Positions 1-7,572 are shown, numbered from the stretch's first letter. The stretch: 13,823 bases of DNA from JBFKUL01 sp041635755 (GCA_041635755.1 JBFKUL010000060.1:1-13823), one strand, 5' to 3'. Made by a program: numbers and translations. Notes: generated by a model from the letters alone, not told the origin.

Positions 1-1600
1 CGCCCTTGCCGGCGGCGAGCTTGATGCGCTGGCCAGTACGGCGGACCGCAACCCTCCTCTGCTGCATCCGCGCACGCGCAGCGGCGAAGACCGACAGTGG
101 ATCGAGAAGCATCCCGCGTACCGGCGGCTCGAGGAAGTCGCCTTCGGCGAGTACGGCCTCGCGGCGATGTCGCATCGCGGCGGCGTGCTTGGCTGGAGCG
201 AGCCGCTGCCGCCGCTCGCCAAGTACGCGCTGACCTATGTCTACGTCCAGGCCGAGTTCGGCGCGTGCTGCCCGCTGTCGATGACCGACGCGCTCACGCG
301 CACGATCCGAAAATTCGCCGATCCGGCGCTGGTGGCGCGCTACCTGCCCGGGCTCACGTCGCAGGATCTCGACACGCTGACCCAGGGCGCCATGTTCATG
401 ACCGAACAGGGGGCGGGCTCGGATGTGGGGGCAACGACTACACGCGCGTTGCGCGACGGCGAGCATTGGCGCCTTACCGGCGACAAGTGGTTCTGCTCGA
501 ACGCGGACGCCGGCCTCGCCCTGGTGCTGGCGCGTCCCGATGGCGCGGCCGAAGGCACCAAGGGCCTGTCGCTGTTCCTGTTGCCCCGCGAACTGCCCGA
601 CGGTCGCCCGAATGACTACCGCATCGTGCGGCTGAAGGACAAGCTCGGCACCCGCGACATGCCGAGCGGCGAGATCCGGCTCGAAGGCGCGCTCGCCTGG
701 CTGGTCGGCGATCCCGGCCGCGGCTTCGTGCAGATGGCCGACATGATCAACATGTCGCGCCTGTCCAACGGCATGCGCGCCGCCGGCATGATGCGCCGCG
801 CGCTCACCGAGGCGCTGTTCGTCGCCCGCCGCCGCGTCGCTTTCGGAAAACGGCTGATCGAGCTTCCGCTGATGAGGCGCCAGCTGCTCAAGCTGATGCT
901 GCCGACGGAAGCCGCGCGCTCGGTGATGCTGTACACGGCCTATGAGCTCGAGCGCGCCGATGCCGGCGACGAGGCCGCGCGGCGGCGCGTGCGGCTGCTC
1001 ACGCCGCTCTTCAAGTTCCGCGCCTGCCGCGATGCCCGGCGCGTCACCGGCGATGCGATGGAGGTGCGCGGCGGCGTCGGTTACGTCGAAGAGTGGTCCG
1101 ATGCGCGGTTGCTGCGCGACGCACATCTGGGCTCGATCTGGGAAGGCACCTCGAACATCGTTGCGCTCGACGTGCTGCGCGCGATCCGGCGCGAGACCGC
1201 GCTCGATGCGTTGCGCGACGGGCTTGCGCCACAGCTCGCCCTGGTGGCGCATACCGGGTTGCGCGAGTCCCTCGAGGATGCACTCGAGCGGGCGGCAGCG
1301 TTTGCGCGGCAATGTGCGGAGCAAGACGATCAAAGCCATGCGCGCCAGGCCGCAACGGGCCTGTACTACGCGGTCGCCGCCTCGGTGCTCGCTGGCGAAG
1401 GCGAGCGGCTTGGCGGTACGGGCGACGCGCGCCGGCAACTGATCGCCGCGCTCGTGCTACGCGAGCGCCTGGCGCCGCGCGATCCGCTTGCGCCCGCCTC
1501 TGCCGCGTTCGAGCGCGCGGCCGCCGACGCTCTGCTGCCGGAAACCGCGCTTACGGTGGCGGACACAGCACACATCCTGGACCTTTCGCCGGCCTTGTGA
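1..1600 (+). CDS. AidB-type acyl-CoA dehydrogenase (5' end outside window)
   Basis: The frame is open from base 2 to the TGA at 1598-1600, giving 532 residues with no start inside the window. Alignment from memory to E. coli AidB (541 aa) suggests about 50 N-terminal residues are missing. A flavin-site motif MTEQGAGSDVGATTTRA matches the AidB MTEKQGGSDV segment. RLKDKLGTRDMPSGE and EVRGGVGYVEEW are also AidB-like. The classical acyl-CoA dehydrogenase base is retained in SIWEGTSNIVALDVLR (Glu codon 1142-1144). The family uses FAD; AidB itself binds DNA and is linked to alkylation resistance, but most homologues are probably ordinary acyl-CoA dehydrogenases. The C-terminal extension after the Glu motif (about 150 residues, Arg/Ala-rich) corresponds to the AidB DNA-binding domain region, though I cannot show DNA binding. 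It precedes an acid-catabolism cluster on the same strand, which favours a metabolic role. An internal ATG at 167 is not the true start, because homology continues upstream. Confidence 0.9.
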   Translation, partial: ALAGGELDALASTADRNPPLLHPRTRSGEDRQWIEKHPAYRRLEEVAFGEYGLAAMSHRGGVLGWSEPLPPLAKYALTYVYVQAEFGACCPLSMTDALTRTIRKFADPALVARYLPGLTSQDLDTLTQGAMFMTEQGAGSDVGATTTRALRDGEHWRLTGDKWFCSNADAGLALVLARPDGAAEGTKGLSLFLLPRELPDGRPNDYRIVRLKDKLGTRDMPSGEIRLEGALAWLVGDPGRGFVQMADMINMSRLSNGMRAAGMMRRALTEALFVARRRVAFGKRLIELPLMRRQLLKLMLPTEAARSVMLYTAYELERADAGDEAARRRVRLLTPLFKFRACRDARRVTGDAMEVRGGVGYVEEWSDARLLRDAHLGSIWEGTSNIVALDVLRAIRRETALDALRDGLAPQLALVAHTGLRESLEDALERAAAFARQCAEQDDQSHARQAATGLYYAVAASVLAGEGERLGGTGDARRQLIAALVLRERLAPRDPLAPASAAFERAAADALLPETALTVADTAHILDLSPAL

Positions 1601-1658
1601 AACGGCACGCCGCGGTGGCGGGGTGCGCAGAGGCCGTCCTGCTATCCTTGCCGCACCG

Positions 1659-2669
1659 ATGACCGGCGGCGCTACGCCGGCCGGCAAGCCGGGCTTGCCC
1701 TTGACGCTCCGCGTTCTGCTCACCGATTCGATCGCCGCCGAAGGCGAAGCCGTGCTCGCGGGCGCGGCTGAAGTGGTGCGCGCGCCCGACGGCGAACCGG
1801 ACACCGTGCGGCGCCTCGCGCGCGATGCCGACGCGGTGATCATTCGGTCCAAGCTGCCGGATGACATCTTCGACGCGGCACCTCGCCTTCGCGCGGTGGT
1901 GGTGCACGGCACGGGCACGGATCTGGTGCCACTCGACGAAGCGACGGCGCGAGGCATCGCCGTCGCCAACCTGCCGGGGGTCAATGCGCAGTCGGTTTCC
2001 GAGTATTGCGCGCTCGCGATGCTGATGCTCGCGCGCAACGTGTTCGCGATTTCGACCGCGATCCGCACAAGGCCCTGGGATGAAGCGCGCCGGCTCGGCG
2101 GCGACGTGCACGAAATCGCCGGCTTGACCGCCGGTATCGTCGGCGTGGGCGAGATCGGGACCCGCCTCGCGAGGATGCTGCGCCACGGTTTCGGCATGCG
2201 CGTGCTCGGCAACCAGCGTCGGCTCGAACGTCTGCCTCCGGAGGCCGAACCGGCGGCACTCGACACTTTGATTGCGACCTCCGATTTCGTCGTCGTCACC
2301 TGCCCGCTCACCAGAGAGACGCACCATCTGTTCAATCGTGCGCGCCTCGCCGCGATGAAGAAAAGCGCCTGGCTGATCAACGTCGGCCGCGGCGCCGTGG
2401 TCGAGGAAGAGGCGCTGATCGAGGCGCTGCGCGCGCGGCGCATCGCTGGCGCCATGCTCGATGTCTACGAGCACTACCGGCTGCCGAGCGGGCACCCGCT
2501 GTTCGCACTCGACAACGTGGTGCTCACGCCGCACCTCGCGGGCATGACCCGCGAGTCGCGCAGCCGCATGGGCGTCGCCGCGGCCGAGGAGGCCCTGCGC
2601 ATGCTGCGGGGCGAGCGCCCGCGCAATTTCGTCAACCCCGAGGCCTGGAAACAAAAGGAGCGCCATTGA
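1659..2669 (+). CDS. D-isomer-specific 2-hydroxyacid dehydrogenase
   Basis: 336 residues, the usual length for the family, which interconverts 2-hydroxy and 2-keto acids with NAD(P)(H) in the cytoplasm. The nucleotide-binding motif GVGEIG is at residues 162-167. The substrate-binding Arg is R244 (NVGRG) and the catalytic His is H292 (TPHLAG). The strand that normally ends in Asp for NAD instead reads LGNQRRLER (183-191), with an Arg pair, suggesting NADP(H) preference (inference). The residue 29 positions after the Arg, Glu269 in SerA, is Tyr273 here (DVYEHYRLP); E271 lies two residues earlier. ATG 1659 lacks a clear ribosome site, and the first 15 residues are Gly/Pro-rich before the first core strand, so TTG starts at 1695 or 1701 are possible. 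Its stop overlaps the start of the next gene by four bases, so the two are probably translationally coupled. The substrate is unknown. Confidence 0.9.
   Translation: MTGGATPAGKPGLPLTLRVLLTDSIAAEGEAVLAGAAEVVRAPDGEPDTVRRLARDADAVIIRSKLPDDIFDAAPRLRAVVVHGTGTDLVPLDEATARGIAVANLPGVNAQSVSEYCALAMLMLARNVFAISTAIRTRPWDEARRLGGDVHEIAGLTAGIVGVGEIGTRLARMLRHGFGMRVLGNQRRLERLPPEAEPAALDTLIATSDFVVVTCPLTRETHHLFNRARLAAMKKSAWLINVGRGAVVEEEALIEALRARRIAGAMLDVYEHYRLPSGHPLFALDNVVLTPHLAGMTRESRSRMGVAAAEEALRMLRGERPRNFVNPEAWKQKERH
1683..1699. repeat. Short inverted repeat at the start of the hydroxyacid dehydrogenase gene
   Basis: GGCAAG (1683-1688) pairs with CTTGCC (1694-1699), with a possible extra C-G pair closing a three-base loop. 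It lies in the poorly conserved Gly/Pro-rich N-terminal codons, between the assumed ATG (1659) and the first conserved strand. No T-run follows, so it is not an obvious intrinsic terminator. If the true start is a downstream TTG, this would be a leader hairpin. It may simply be a chance GC-rich hairpin. Confidence 0.35.
2655..2660 (+). promoter_or_regulatory. Ribosome binding site deciding the TTG start at 2666
   Basis: AAGGAG lies five bases before TTG 2666. No in-frame ATG lies nearby, and the protein's first conserved strand (KIAAIKAYPIS) begins only a few residues later. This supports TTG as the start, overlapping the upstream TGA as TTGA. Confidence 0.8.
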
Positions 2670-3817
2670 GCAACGACCTGAAGATCGCGGCGATCAAGGC
2701 GTATCCGATCTCGTTTCCGGTGCCGCCGGAGCACCGCGTCGCGCTCGGCATCGGTACCGCGATCAAGCGTGATGCGGTGGTCGTCAAGGTAACCACGGAG
2801 GGCGGCCTCATCGGCTGGGGCGAGTCGCACCACGGCCGCGCGCACACCGCCGTGGCCAAGCTCATCGAGACCACGCTCACCCAGCTGGTGAAAGGCATGG
2901 AGGCGACCGACGTGGTCGGCGTGTGGGACAGGATCTATCAACGCCAGCTCGCCAGCCACGGCATGGGCGCCGGCACCTGCCTTGCGATGAGCGGCATCGA
3001 TTGCGCGCTGTGGGACATCCGCGGCCAGGCCGCCGGCATGCCGATCTACCAGTTGCTCGGCGGGCGCCGCCGCGGCGTGCCCGCCTACGCCGGCGGCGTC
3101 TCGCTCGGTTACCAGGCGCCGGCAAAGCTTGTCGAGGAAGCGCGACCCCACGTCGAGCACGGCTACAAGGCGCTGAAGCTGCGCGTGGGCGATAGCCCGA
3201 AGCGCGACCTCGAACGCATCCGGGCGGTGCGCAAAGCTTTCGGCGACGACATGGCGATCCTTACCGACGCGAACATCGGCTACTCGGTCGAGGACGTGCG
3301 CCAGGTGATGCCCGGCATGGACGAGCTCGGTGTCGCCTGGCTCGAGGAGCCCTTCCCGGCGCACGACTACCGCAGCTACGCCATGGCGCGCAGCTTCGGG
3401 CGCACGCCGCTCGCGGCGGGCGAGAATCACTACACGCGCTTCGAGTTCAACCGTGTCATCGAGGACGGCGTCATTTCAATCCTGCAGCCCGATCTGTCGA
3501 AGACCGGCGGCCTCACCGAGGCGCTGCGCATCGCGCACATGGCTTCGGCCTACAAGCTGCCGATCCATCCTCACAGCTCGATGACCGGTCTGAACCAGGC
3601 CGCGAGCATCCATTTCCTCGCCGCGATCGACAACGGCGGCTACTTCGAGGGCGATATCTCGAGGGCCAACAAGTTTCGCGACGAGCTCGTCTCCAACCCC
3701 GGCGCGATCGACCGGGACGGCCTGGTCTGGCCGCTCGACAAGCCGGGCCTCGGCCTCGCCGTGAACGAGGAATTCCTGAAGCAGCACCCGGCGATCGAAG
3801 GGCCGGGCTACGTCTGA
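2666..3817 (+). CDS. Mandelate racemase/muconate lactonizing enzyme family protein (enolase superfamily)
   Basis: 383 residues with a TTG start and strong ribosome site. The N-terminal capping domain (about 1-125) includes GLIGWGESH and ALWDIRGQAAGMPIYQLLGG. The barrel domain carries the full mandelate racemase-type active site: K171 in a K-x-R motif (KALKLRVG), metal ligands D201 (TDANIGYS), E227 (WLEEPF) and E253 (AGENHY), the D276-H303 dyad (LQPDLSKTGG, IHPHSSM), and E328 (GYFEGD), probably matching MR Glu317. The family abstracts the proton alpha to a carboxylate using Mg2+. Members racemise 2-hydroxyacids or dehydrate sugar and hydroxy acids, so a dehydratase or racemase is expected here. 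The K-x-R variant does not identify the substrate. Sitting between a 2-hydroxyacid dehydrogenase and a citryl-CoA lyase-like protein, it probably acts on a hydroxy- or dihydroxy-carboxylate (inference). Confidence 0.92.
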   Translation: MSNDLKIAAIKAYPISFPVPPEHRVALGIGTAIKRDAVVVKVTTEGGLIGWGESHHGRAHTAVAKLIETTLTQLVKGMEATDVVGVWDRIYQRQLASHGMGAGTCLAMSGIDCALWDIRGQAAGMPIYQLLGGRRRGVPAYAGGVSLGYQAPAKLVEEARPHVEHGYKALKLRVGDSPKRDLERIRAVRKAFGDDMAILTDANIGYSVEDVRQVMPGMDELGVAWLEEPFPAHDYRSYAMARSFGRTPLAAGENHYTRFEFNRVIEDGVISILQPDLSKTGGLTEALRIAHMASAYKLPIHPHSSMTGLNQAASIHFLAAIDNGGYFEGDISRANKFRDELVSNPGAIDRDGLVWPLDKPGLGLAVNEEFLKQHPAIEGPGYV

Positions 3818-3825
3818 GGTTCACC

Positions 3826-4611
3826 ATGACGCGAGCAAAAAAACCCTACCGCAGCGACCTCGGCTGGAGCACCGCCGACCGGATCGTGGTGCGCGGCATG
3901 GACCTGCCGGGCGAGATCCTGGGCCATCTCAATCTCGGCGACATGGCGTACCTCGAACTCACCGGCCGCGTGCCCGACGCCAGACAATCGAAGCTGTTCA
4001 ATGCCATGGTCGTGACGCTGGTCGAGCACGGCATCACGCCCTCGGCGCTGGCAGCGCGCCTCACCTATCTCGGCGCGCCCGAGGCGATGCAGGCGGCGGT
4101 GGCCGCCGGCCTGTGCGGGCTTGGGAGCGTGTTCGTCGGCTCGACCGAGGCCTGCGCGAAGATGCTGCGCGAAGCGCTGCCCGACCCGAAAGCGAAATCC
4201 GACCTGGATGCCCTCGCCCGCGGCATCGTCGACGCGCACCGCGGGCGCAAGGCGATCGTGCCCGGGATCGGCCACCCGGTGCACAAGCCGATCGATCCTC
4301 GCGTGCCGCGGCTGTTCGACATCGCGCGCGAGACGGGGTATTACGGCGCTTACTGCGAACTGGTTCAGCGCGTCGCCGCCGCGGCCGAGCGGGCCGCGGG
4401 AAAGAGCTTGCCGCTGAACGCCACCGGCGCCATCGGCGCGCTCGCCTGCGAGATGGGATTCGACTGGCGGGTGTGCCGCGGACTCGGCGTCATGGCGCGC
4501 GCAGTCGGGTTGGTCGGCCATCTGCTCGAAGAGGCGCGCCAGCCGATGGCGCACGAGCTGTGGCTGCGCACCGAGGAAGAGGCAAGCGAACATCTGAGGC
4601 CGAAAAAATGA
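3826..4611 (+). CDS. Citryl-CoA lyase-like protein (short citrate synthase family)
   Basis: 261 residues, the length of the short citrate synthase-fold family related to the C-terminal module of ATP-citrate lyase, not full citrate synthase (about 430). Diagnostic segments are RIVVRGMDLPGEILG (19-33), LVEHGITPSALAARL (65-79), GLGSVFVGSTEA (98-109) and PGIGHPVHKPIDPRVPRLF (146-164). H150 matches the second citrate synthase histidine (GHRVYK region). The first histidine is replaced by F103, as in ATP-citrate lyase. The Asp of the LNxDG motif is T200 (LNATGAIGAL). The fold carries out Claisen condensation or cleavage of acyl-CoA plus an oxo acid, so cleavage of a citryl-CoA-like thioester is plausible but unproven. 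GAGG at 3816-3819 lies six bases before the ATG, overlapping the previous stop. The gene end overlaps the next ATG (ATGA), indicating a coupled operon. Confidence 0.85.
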   Translation: MTRAKKPYRSDLGWSTADRIVVRGMDLPGEILGHLNLGDMAYLELTGRVPDARQSKLFNAMVVTLVEHGITPSALAARLTYLGAPEAMQAAVAAGLCGLGSVFVGSTEACAKMLREALPDPKAKSDLDALARGIVDAHRGRKAIVPGIGHPVHKPIDPRVPRLFDIARETGYYGAYCELVQRVAAAAERAAGKSLPLNATGAIGALACEMGFDWRVCRGLGVMARAVGLVGHLLEEARQPMAHELWLRTEEEASEHLRPKK

Positions 4612-5768
4612 CCATGGGACTGGACAGCCACAACGACCTGCGTGACGCGGTAGGCGCGCTGTGCAAGGAATTCGACTCGGCCTACTGGCAGAAGGTCGAC
4701 GAGGAACGCGCCTATCCGGAGGCGTTCGTCGACGCCCTCACCAAGGCCGGGTGGATGTCGGCGCTGATTCCCGAGGAATTCGGCGGCTCGGGTCTGTCGC
4801 TCACCGAGGCCTCGGTGATCATGGAGGAGATCACGCGCGCCGGCGGCAACGCCGGCTGCTGCCACGGCCAGATGTACAACATGAACACGCTGCTGCGCCA
4901 CGGCTCGGCCGAGCAGAAGAAGAAATACCTGCCGATGATCGCGAGCGGCGAGCTGCGCCTGCAGTCGATGGCGGTCACCGAGCCGACCGCCGGCACCGAC
5001 ACCACCAGCATCAAGACCGTGGCGGTCCGCAAGGGCGATCGCTACGTGGTCAACGGCCAGAAGGTGTGGACCTCGCGCCTGCAGCACTCCGAGCTGATGA
5101 TTCTGCTCGCGCGCACCACGCCGCTCGCCGAGGTGAAGAAGAAGTCCGAGGGCATGTCGATCTTCCTGGTCGACAAGCGCGCCGCGCTGGACAAGGGCCT
5201 CTCCCTGCGGCCGATCCGCAACATGGTGAACCACGAGACCAACGAGGTGTTCATCGACAACCTCGAGATCCCGGCCGATAACCTGATCGGGGAGGAAGGC
5301 AAGGGCTTCAAGTACATCCTCGACGGCTTGAACGCCGAGCGCATCCTGATCGCCGCCGAGTGCATCGGGGATGGCTACTGGTTCATCGAGCGCGCCAGCA
5401 CGTATGCGGGCGAGCGGGTGGTGTTCGGCCGGCCGATCGGCCAGAACCAGGGCGTGCAGTTCCCGATCGCCGAGGCCTACATGGAAGTCGAGGCGGCGAA
5501 CCTGATGCGCTACAAGGCGGCGGGGCTGTTCGACCAGAAGCAGCACTGCGGCGCCGAGGCGAACATGGCCAAGCACCTGGCGGCGAAGGCTTCGTGGGAA
5601 GCGGCAAACGTCTGTCTGCAGACGCACGGCGGCTTCGGCTTCGCCGCCGAGTACGACATCGAGCGCAAGTTCCGCGAGACGCGCCTGTACCTGGTGGCGC
5701 CGATCTCGACCAATCTGATCCTGTCGTACATCGCGGAGCACGTGCTTGGCCTTCCCCGGTCTTTCTGA
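4608..5768 (+). CDS. Acyl-CoA dehydrogenase, isovaleryl-CoA dehydrogenase-type active site
   Basis: 386 residues, full length for the family. It oxidises an acyl-CoA to the 2,3-enoyl-CoA using FAD and passes electrons to ETF. Visible motifs are IPEEFGGSG (54-62), MAVTEPTAGTDTTSIKT (121-137, flavin and substrate site), GERVVFGRPIGQNQGVQF (268-285) and LQTHGGFGFAAEYDIER (338-353). The usual C-terminal EGT base is absent: that stretch reads LVAPISTNLI (362-371). Instead a Glu directly precedes the conserved Arg in LNAERILIAAE (E244-R245), matching Glu254 of isovaleryl-CoA dehydrogenase. ATG 4608 overlaps the preceding TGA as ATGA, with GAGG at 4596-4599 eight bases upstream; a second ATG at 4614 is possible. 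Its coupling to the lyase-like gene suggests both act on the same CoA ester or on successive ones. Branched or short acyl-CoA is likely; the exact substrate is unknown. Confidence 0.93.
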   Translation: MTMGLDSHNDLRDAVGALCKEFDSAYWQKVDEERAYPEAFVDALTKAGWMSALIPEEFGGSGLSLTEASVIMEEITRAGGNAGCCHGQMYNMNTLLRHGSAEQKKKYLPMIASGELRLQSMAVTEPTAGTDTTSIKTVAVRKGDRYVVNGQKVWTSRLQHSELMILLARTTPLAEVKKKSEGMSIFLVDKRAALDKGLSLRPIRNMVNHETNEVFIDNLEIPADNLIGEEGKGFKYILDGLNAERILIAAECIGDGYWFIERASTYAGERVVFGRPIGQNQGVQFPIAEAYMEVEAANLMRYKAAGLFDQKQHCGAEANMAKHLAAKASWEAANVCLQTHGGFGFAAEYDIERKFRETRLYLVAPISTNLILSYIAEHVLGLPRSF

Positions 5769-5783
5769 GCGGCGGGGATGTGC

Positions 5784-5812
5784 TTGCCAGAGCGCGCGCG
5801 CGCCGGCATGAT
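5784..5812 (+). promoter_or_regulatory. Possible sigma-70 promoter for the acyl-CoA ligase gene
   Basis: TTGCCA (5784-5789, one mismatch from the -35 consensus) is followed after 17 bases by CATGAT (5807-5812, four of six matches to the -10 consensus). It sits in the 64-base gap between the acyl-CoA dehydrogenase stop and GTG 5833. Transcription would start about 14 bases before the GTG, leaving a short leader. The spacer is an alternating GC run. This is pattern matching only. Confidence 0.35.
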
Positions 5813-5832
5813 TTATCGGAACCGCACCGACC

Positions 5833-7572
5833 GTGGACCAAGAAACCTCCGCCTACGACCTGAAGCCGTGGACCCGCCACTACGGCGATGCCATCGCGTC
5901 GCGCCTGCCGCCGCTGCGTCACGCTAATCTCGCGGGCCTGATTCGCGACTGCGAGCGTCGCTTCGCCAAGCAGATCGCCTTTACGACCTGCATGCCGAAT
6001 GGCATGAACGGGTCTCTGACCTATGCGCAGGTGGCCCGGCACTCGGACGCGTTTGCGGTGTACCTGCGCGAGTGCGTGGGTCTGGCGGCCGGCGCCCGCG
6101 TTGCCGTGCAAACACCGAACTGCCTGGCCTACCCCGTGGCGGCATTCGGCGTGCTCAAGGCGGGCTGCGTGCTGGTCAACACCAACCCGCTGTACACGCC
6201 CACCGAGATGGAGCATCAGTTCAAGGATTCCGGCGCCGAGGCGCTGGTGATCGTCGACATGTTCGCCAACAAGCTCGAAGGCGTGCTGGCGAAAACAGGC
6301 ATCAGGAAGGTCATCGTCTGCCAGGTGCCGCAGTTCCTCCCGGCCATCCCGCGTGCCGTGATCCGTGCAGTGATGAAGGTATGGAACCGGGTGTTGCCGC
6401 CGATCGCCATCGCGCACGTGCTGCTTGGCCGGGCGCTGGCCGAAGGCGAGCGCGCCAAAAAGGAGAAACGCATCGACGTGGCAAGCTACGCTTCGGCGCT
6501 CGAGCGCGACGCGCTGGCGGTGCTGCAATACACGGGCGGCACCACCGGCGTGAGCAAAGGGGCGATGCTTACCCACGGCAACCTGCTCTCGAATCTCGAC
6601 CAGGCCCTGGCCATGGGCCGCGCGCGCATCGTCGATGGCGGTGAATGCGTGCTCACCGCCCTGCCCCTTTATCACATCTTCGCTTTCCAGTTCAATCTGC
6701 TGTGCTTCTTCGCCTGCGGCGCGCGCAACGTGCTGGCGCCGAGCCCGCGGCCGATCGGCAACCTGCAGCGCGCGTTCGAGAACTTTCCGATCACCTGGGT
6801 GAGCGGCGTCAATACGCTGTTCAACGCATTGCTGAACGAGGAGTGGTTCACCGCCTTCCCGCCCAGGTATCTCAAGGCGGCAGTCGCCGGCGGCGCGGCG
6901 CTACAGCACGCCGTGGCCGAGCGCTGGGAACGGGTGACGCAAACCCGAATCGCCGAAGGCTACGGTTTGACCGAGGCCTCGCCGGTGGTCAGCTTCAACC
7001 CCCTGACCGGCGTGCAGAAGCCGGATTCGATCGGCATCCCCGTGCCCGGTACCGAAGTGCGCCTGGTCGATGACGCCGGCCAGCCGGTGGCCCCGGGCCA
7101 GCCCGGGGAGCTGATCGTGCGCGGACCGCAGGTGATGGCAGGGTACTGGAAGCAAGCACAGGAGACGGCCAGCACCCTGCGCGACGGCTGGCTGCACACG
7201 GGCGACGTCGCGGTGATGGATGCGGATGGCTATTTCAAGATCGTCGACCGGAAGAAGGACCTGGTCCTGGTGTCGGGCTTCAACGTCTACCCGAACGAAA
7301 TCGAGGACGTGATCGCGCAGATGGACGAGGTGCTCGAAGTGGGCGTGATCGGCGTGCCCGACGCCAAGAGCGGCGAGGCGCTGCGCGCCTACGTGGTGCC
7401 GCTCGCCGAAGGCCTGACCGAAGAGGCAGTACGCGCGCACTGCCGCAAGCACCTGACCGACTACAAGCTGCCTAAAGCGATCGAGATCCGCAAGGAACTG
7501 CCAAAGTCGCCGATCGGCAAGATTCTGCGCAAGGAACTGCGCGCCGAATACGCGCGCGCCGCAGGCACCTGA
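5833..7572 (+). CDS. fadD: Long-chain fatty acid-CoA ligase, FadD type
   Basis: 579 residues, slightly longer than E. coli FadD (561) and recognisably similar throughout. It activates a fatty or other carboxylic acid to the acyl-CoA through an acyl-AMP, at the inner membrane or cytoplasm. The ATP loop YTGGTTGVSKG is at 233-243, LPLYHIFAFQFN at 277-288, the adenine-site GYGLTEASP at 376-384, GWLHTGDVAVMD at 452-463 (D458), the fatty-acid signature VDRKKDLVLVSGFNVYPNEIE at 471-491, and the catalytic C-terminal Lys at K563 (KSPIGKILRKELR). GTG 5833 is the start because no in-frame ATG lies nearby upstream and the protein begins in the expected place; the ribosome site is weak (GGA at 5818-5820). 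The stop overlaps the start of the transporter gene by one base (TGATG), so the two are coupled. True chain length specificity is not visible, so it could activate another lipophilic acid. Confidence 0.93.
   Translation: MDQETSAYDLKPWTRHYGDAIASRLPPLRHANLAGLIRDCERRFAKQIAFTTCMPNGMNGSLTYAQVARHSDAFAVYLRECVGLAAGARVAVQTPNCLAYPVAAFGVLKAGCVLVNTNPLYTPTEMEHQFKDSGAEALVIVDMFANKLEGVLAKTGIRKVIVCQVPQFLPAIPRAVIRAVMKVWNRVLPPIAIAHVLLGRALAEGERAKKEKRIDVASYASALERDALAVLQYTGGTTGVSKGAMLTHGNLLSNLDQALAMGRARIVDGGECVLTALPLYHIFAFQFNLLCFFACGARNVLAPSPRPIGNLQRAFENFPITWVSGVNTLFNALLNEEWFTAFPPRYLKAAVAGGAALQHAVAERWERVTQTRIAEGYGLTEASPVVSFNPLTGVQKPDSIGIPVPGTEVRLVDDAGQPVAPGQPGELIVRGPQVMAGYWKQAQETASTLRDGWLHTGDVAVMDADGYFKIVDRKKDLVLVSGFNVYPNEIEDVIAQMDEVLEVGVIGVPDAKSGEALRAYVVPLAEGLTEEAVRAHCRKHLTDYKLPKAIEIRKELPKSPIGKILRKELRAEYARAAGT

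Noticed and set aside
1551..2666. 371-codon open frame on the minus strand opposite the hydroxyacid dehydrogenase gene
   Set aside because: It is His/Arg/Ala-rich and resembles no family. The plus strand carries a clear conserved enzyme, and such antisense frames are expected in GC-rich DNA.
4113..4607. Upstream extension of the acyl-CoA dehydrogenase reading frame into the citryl-CoA lyase-like gene
   Set aside because: The extension is Arg-rich and without homology. The normal N-terminus starts at ATG 4608 with a ribosome site and ATGA overlap.
4365..5741. 458-codon open frame on the minus strand opposite the acyl-CoA dehydrogenase gene
   Set aside because: Composition (Leu/Arg/His/Val/Asp-rich) and codon-phase shadowing of a conserved gene mark it as a GC-driven antisense frame.
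5383..6675. 430-codon minus-strand frame spanning the dehydrogenase-ligase junction
   Set aside because: It covers parts of two conserved plus-strand genes and the gap between them, with a low-complexity end and no recognisable domain.
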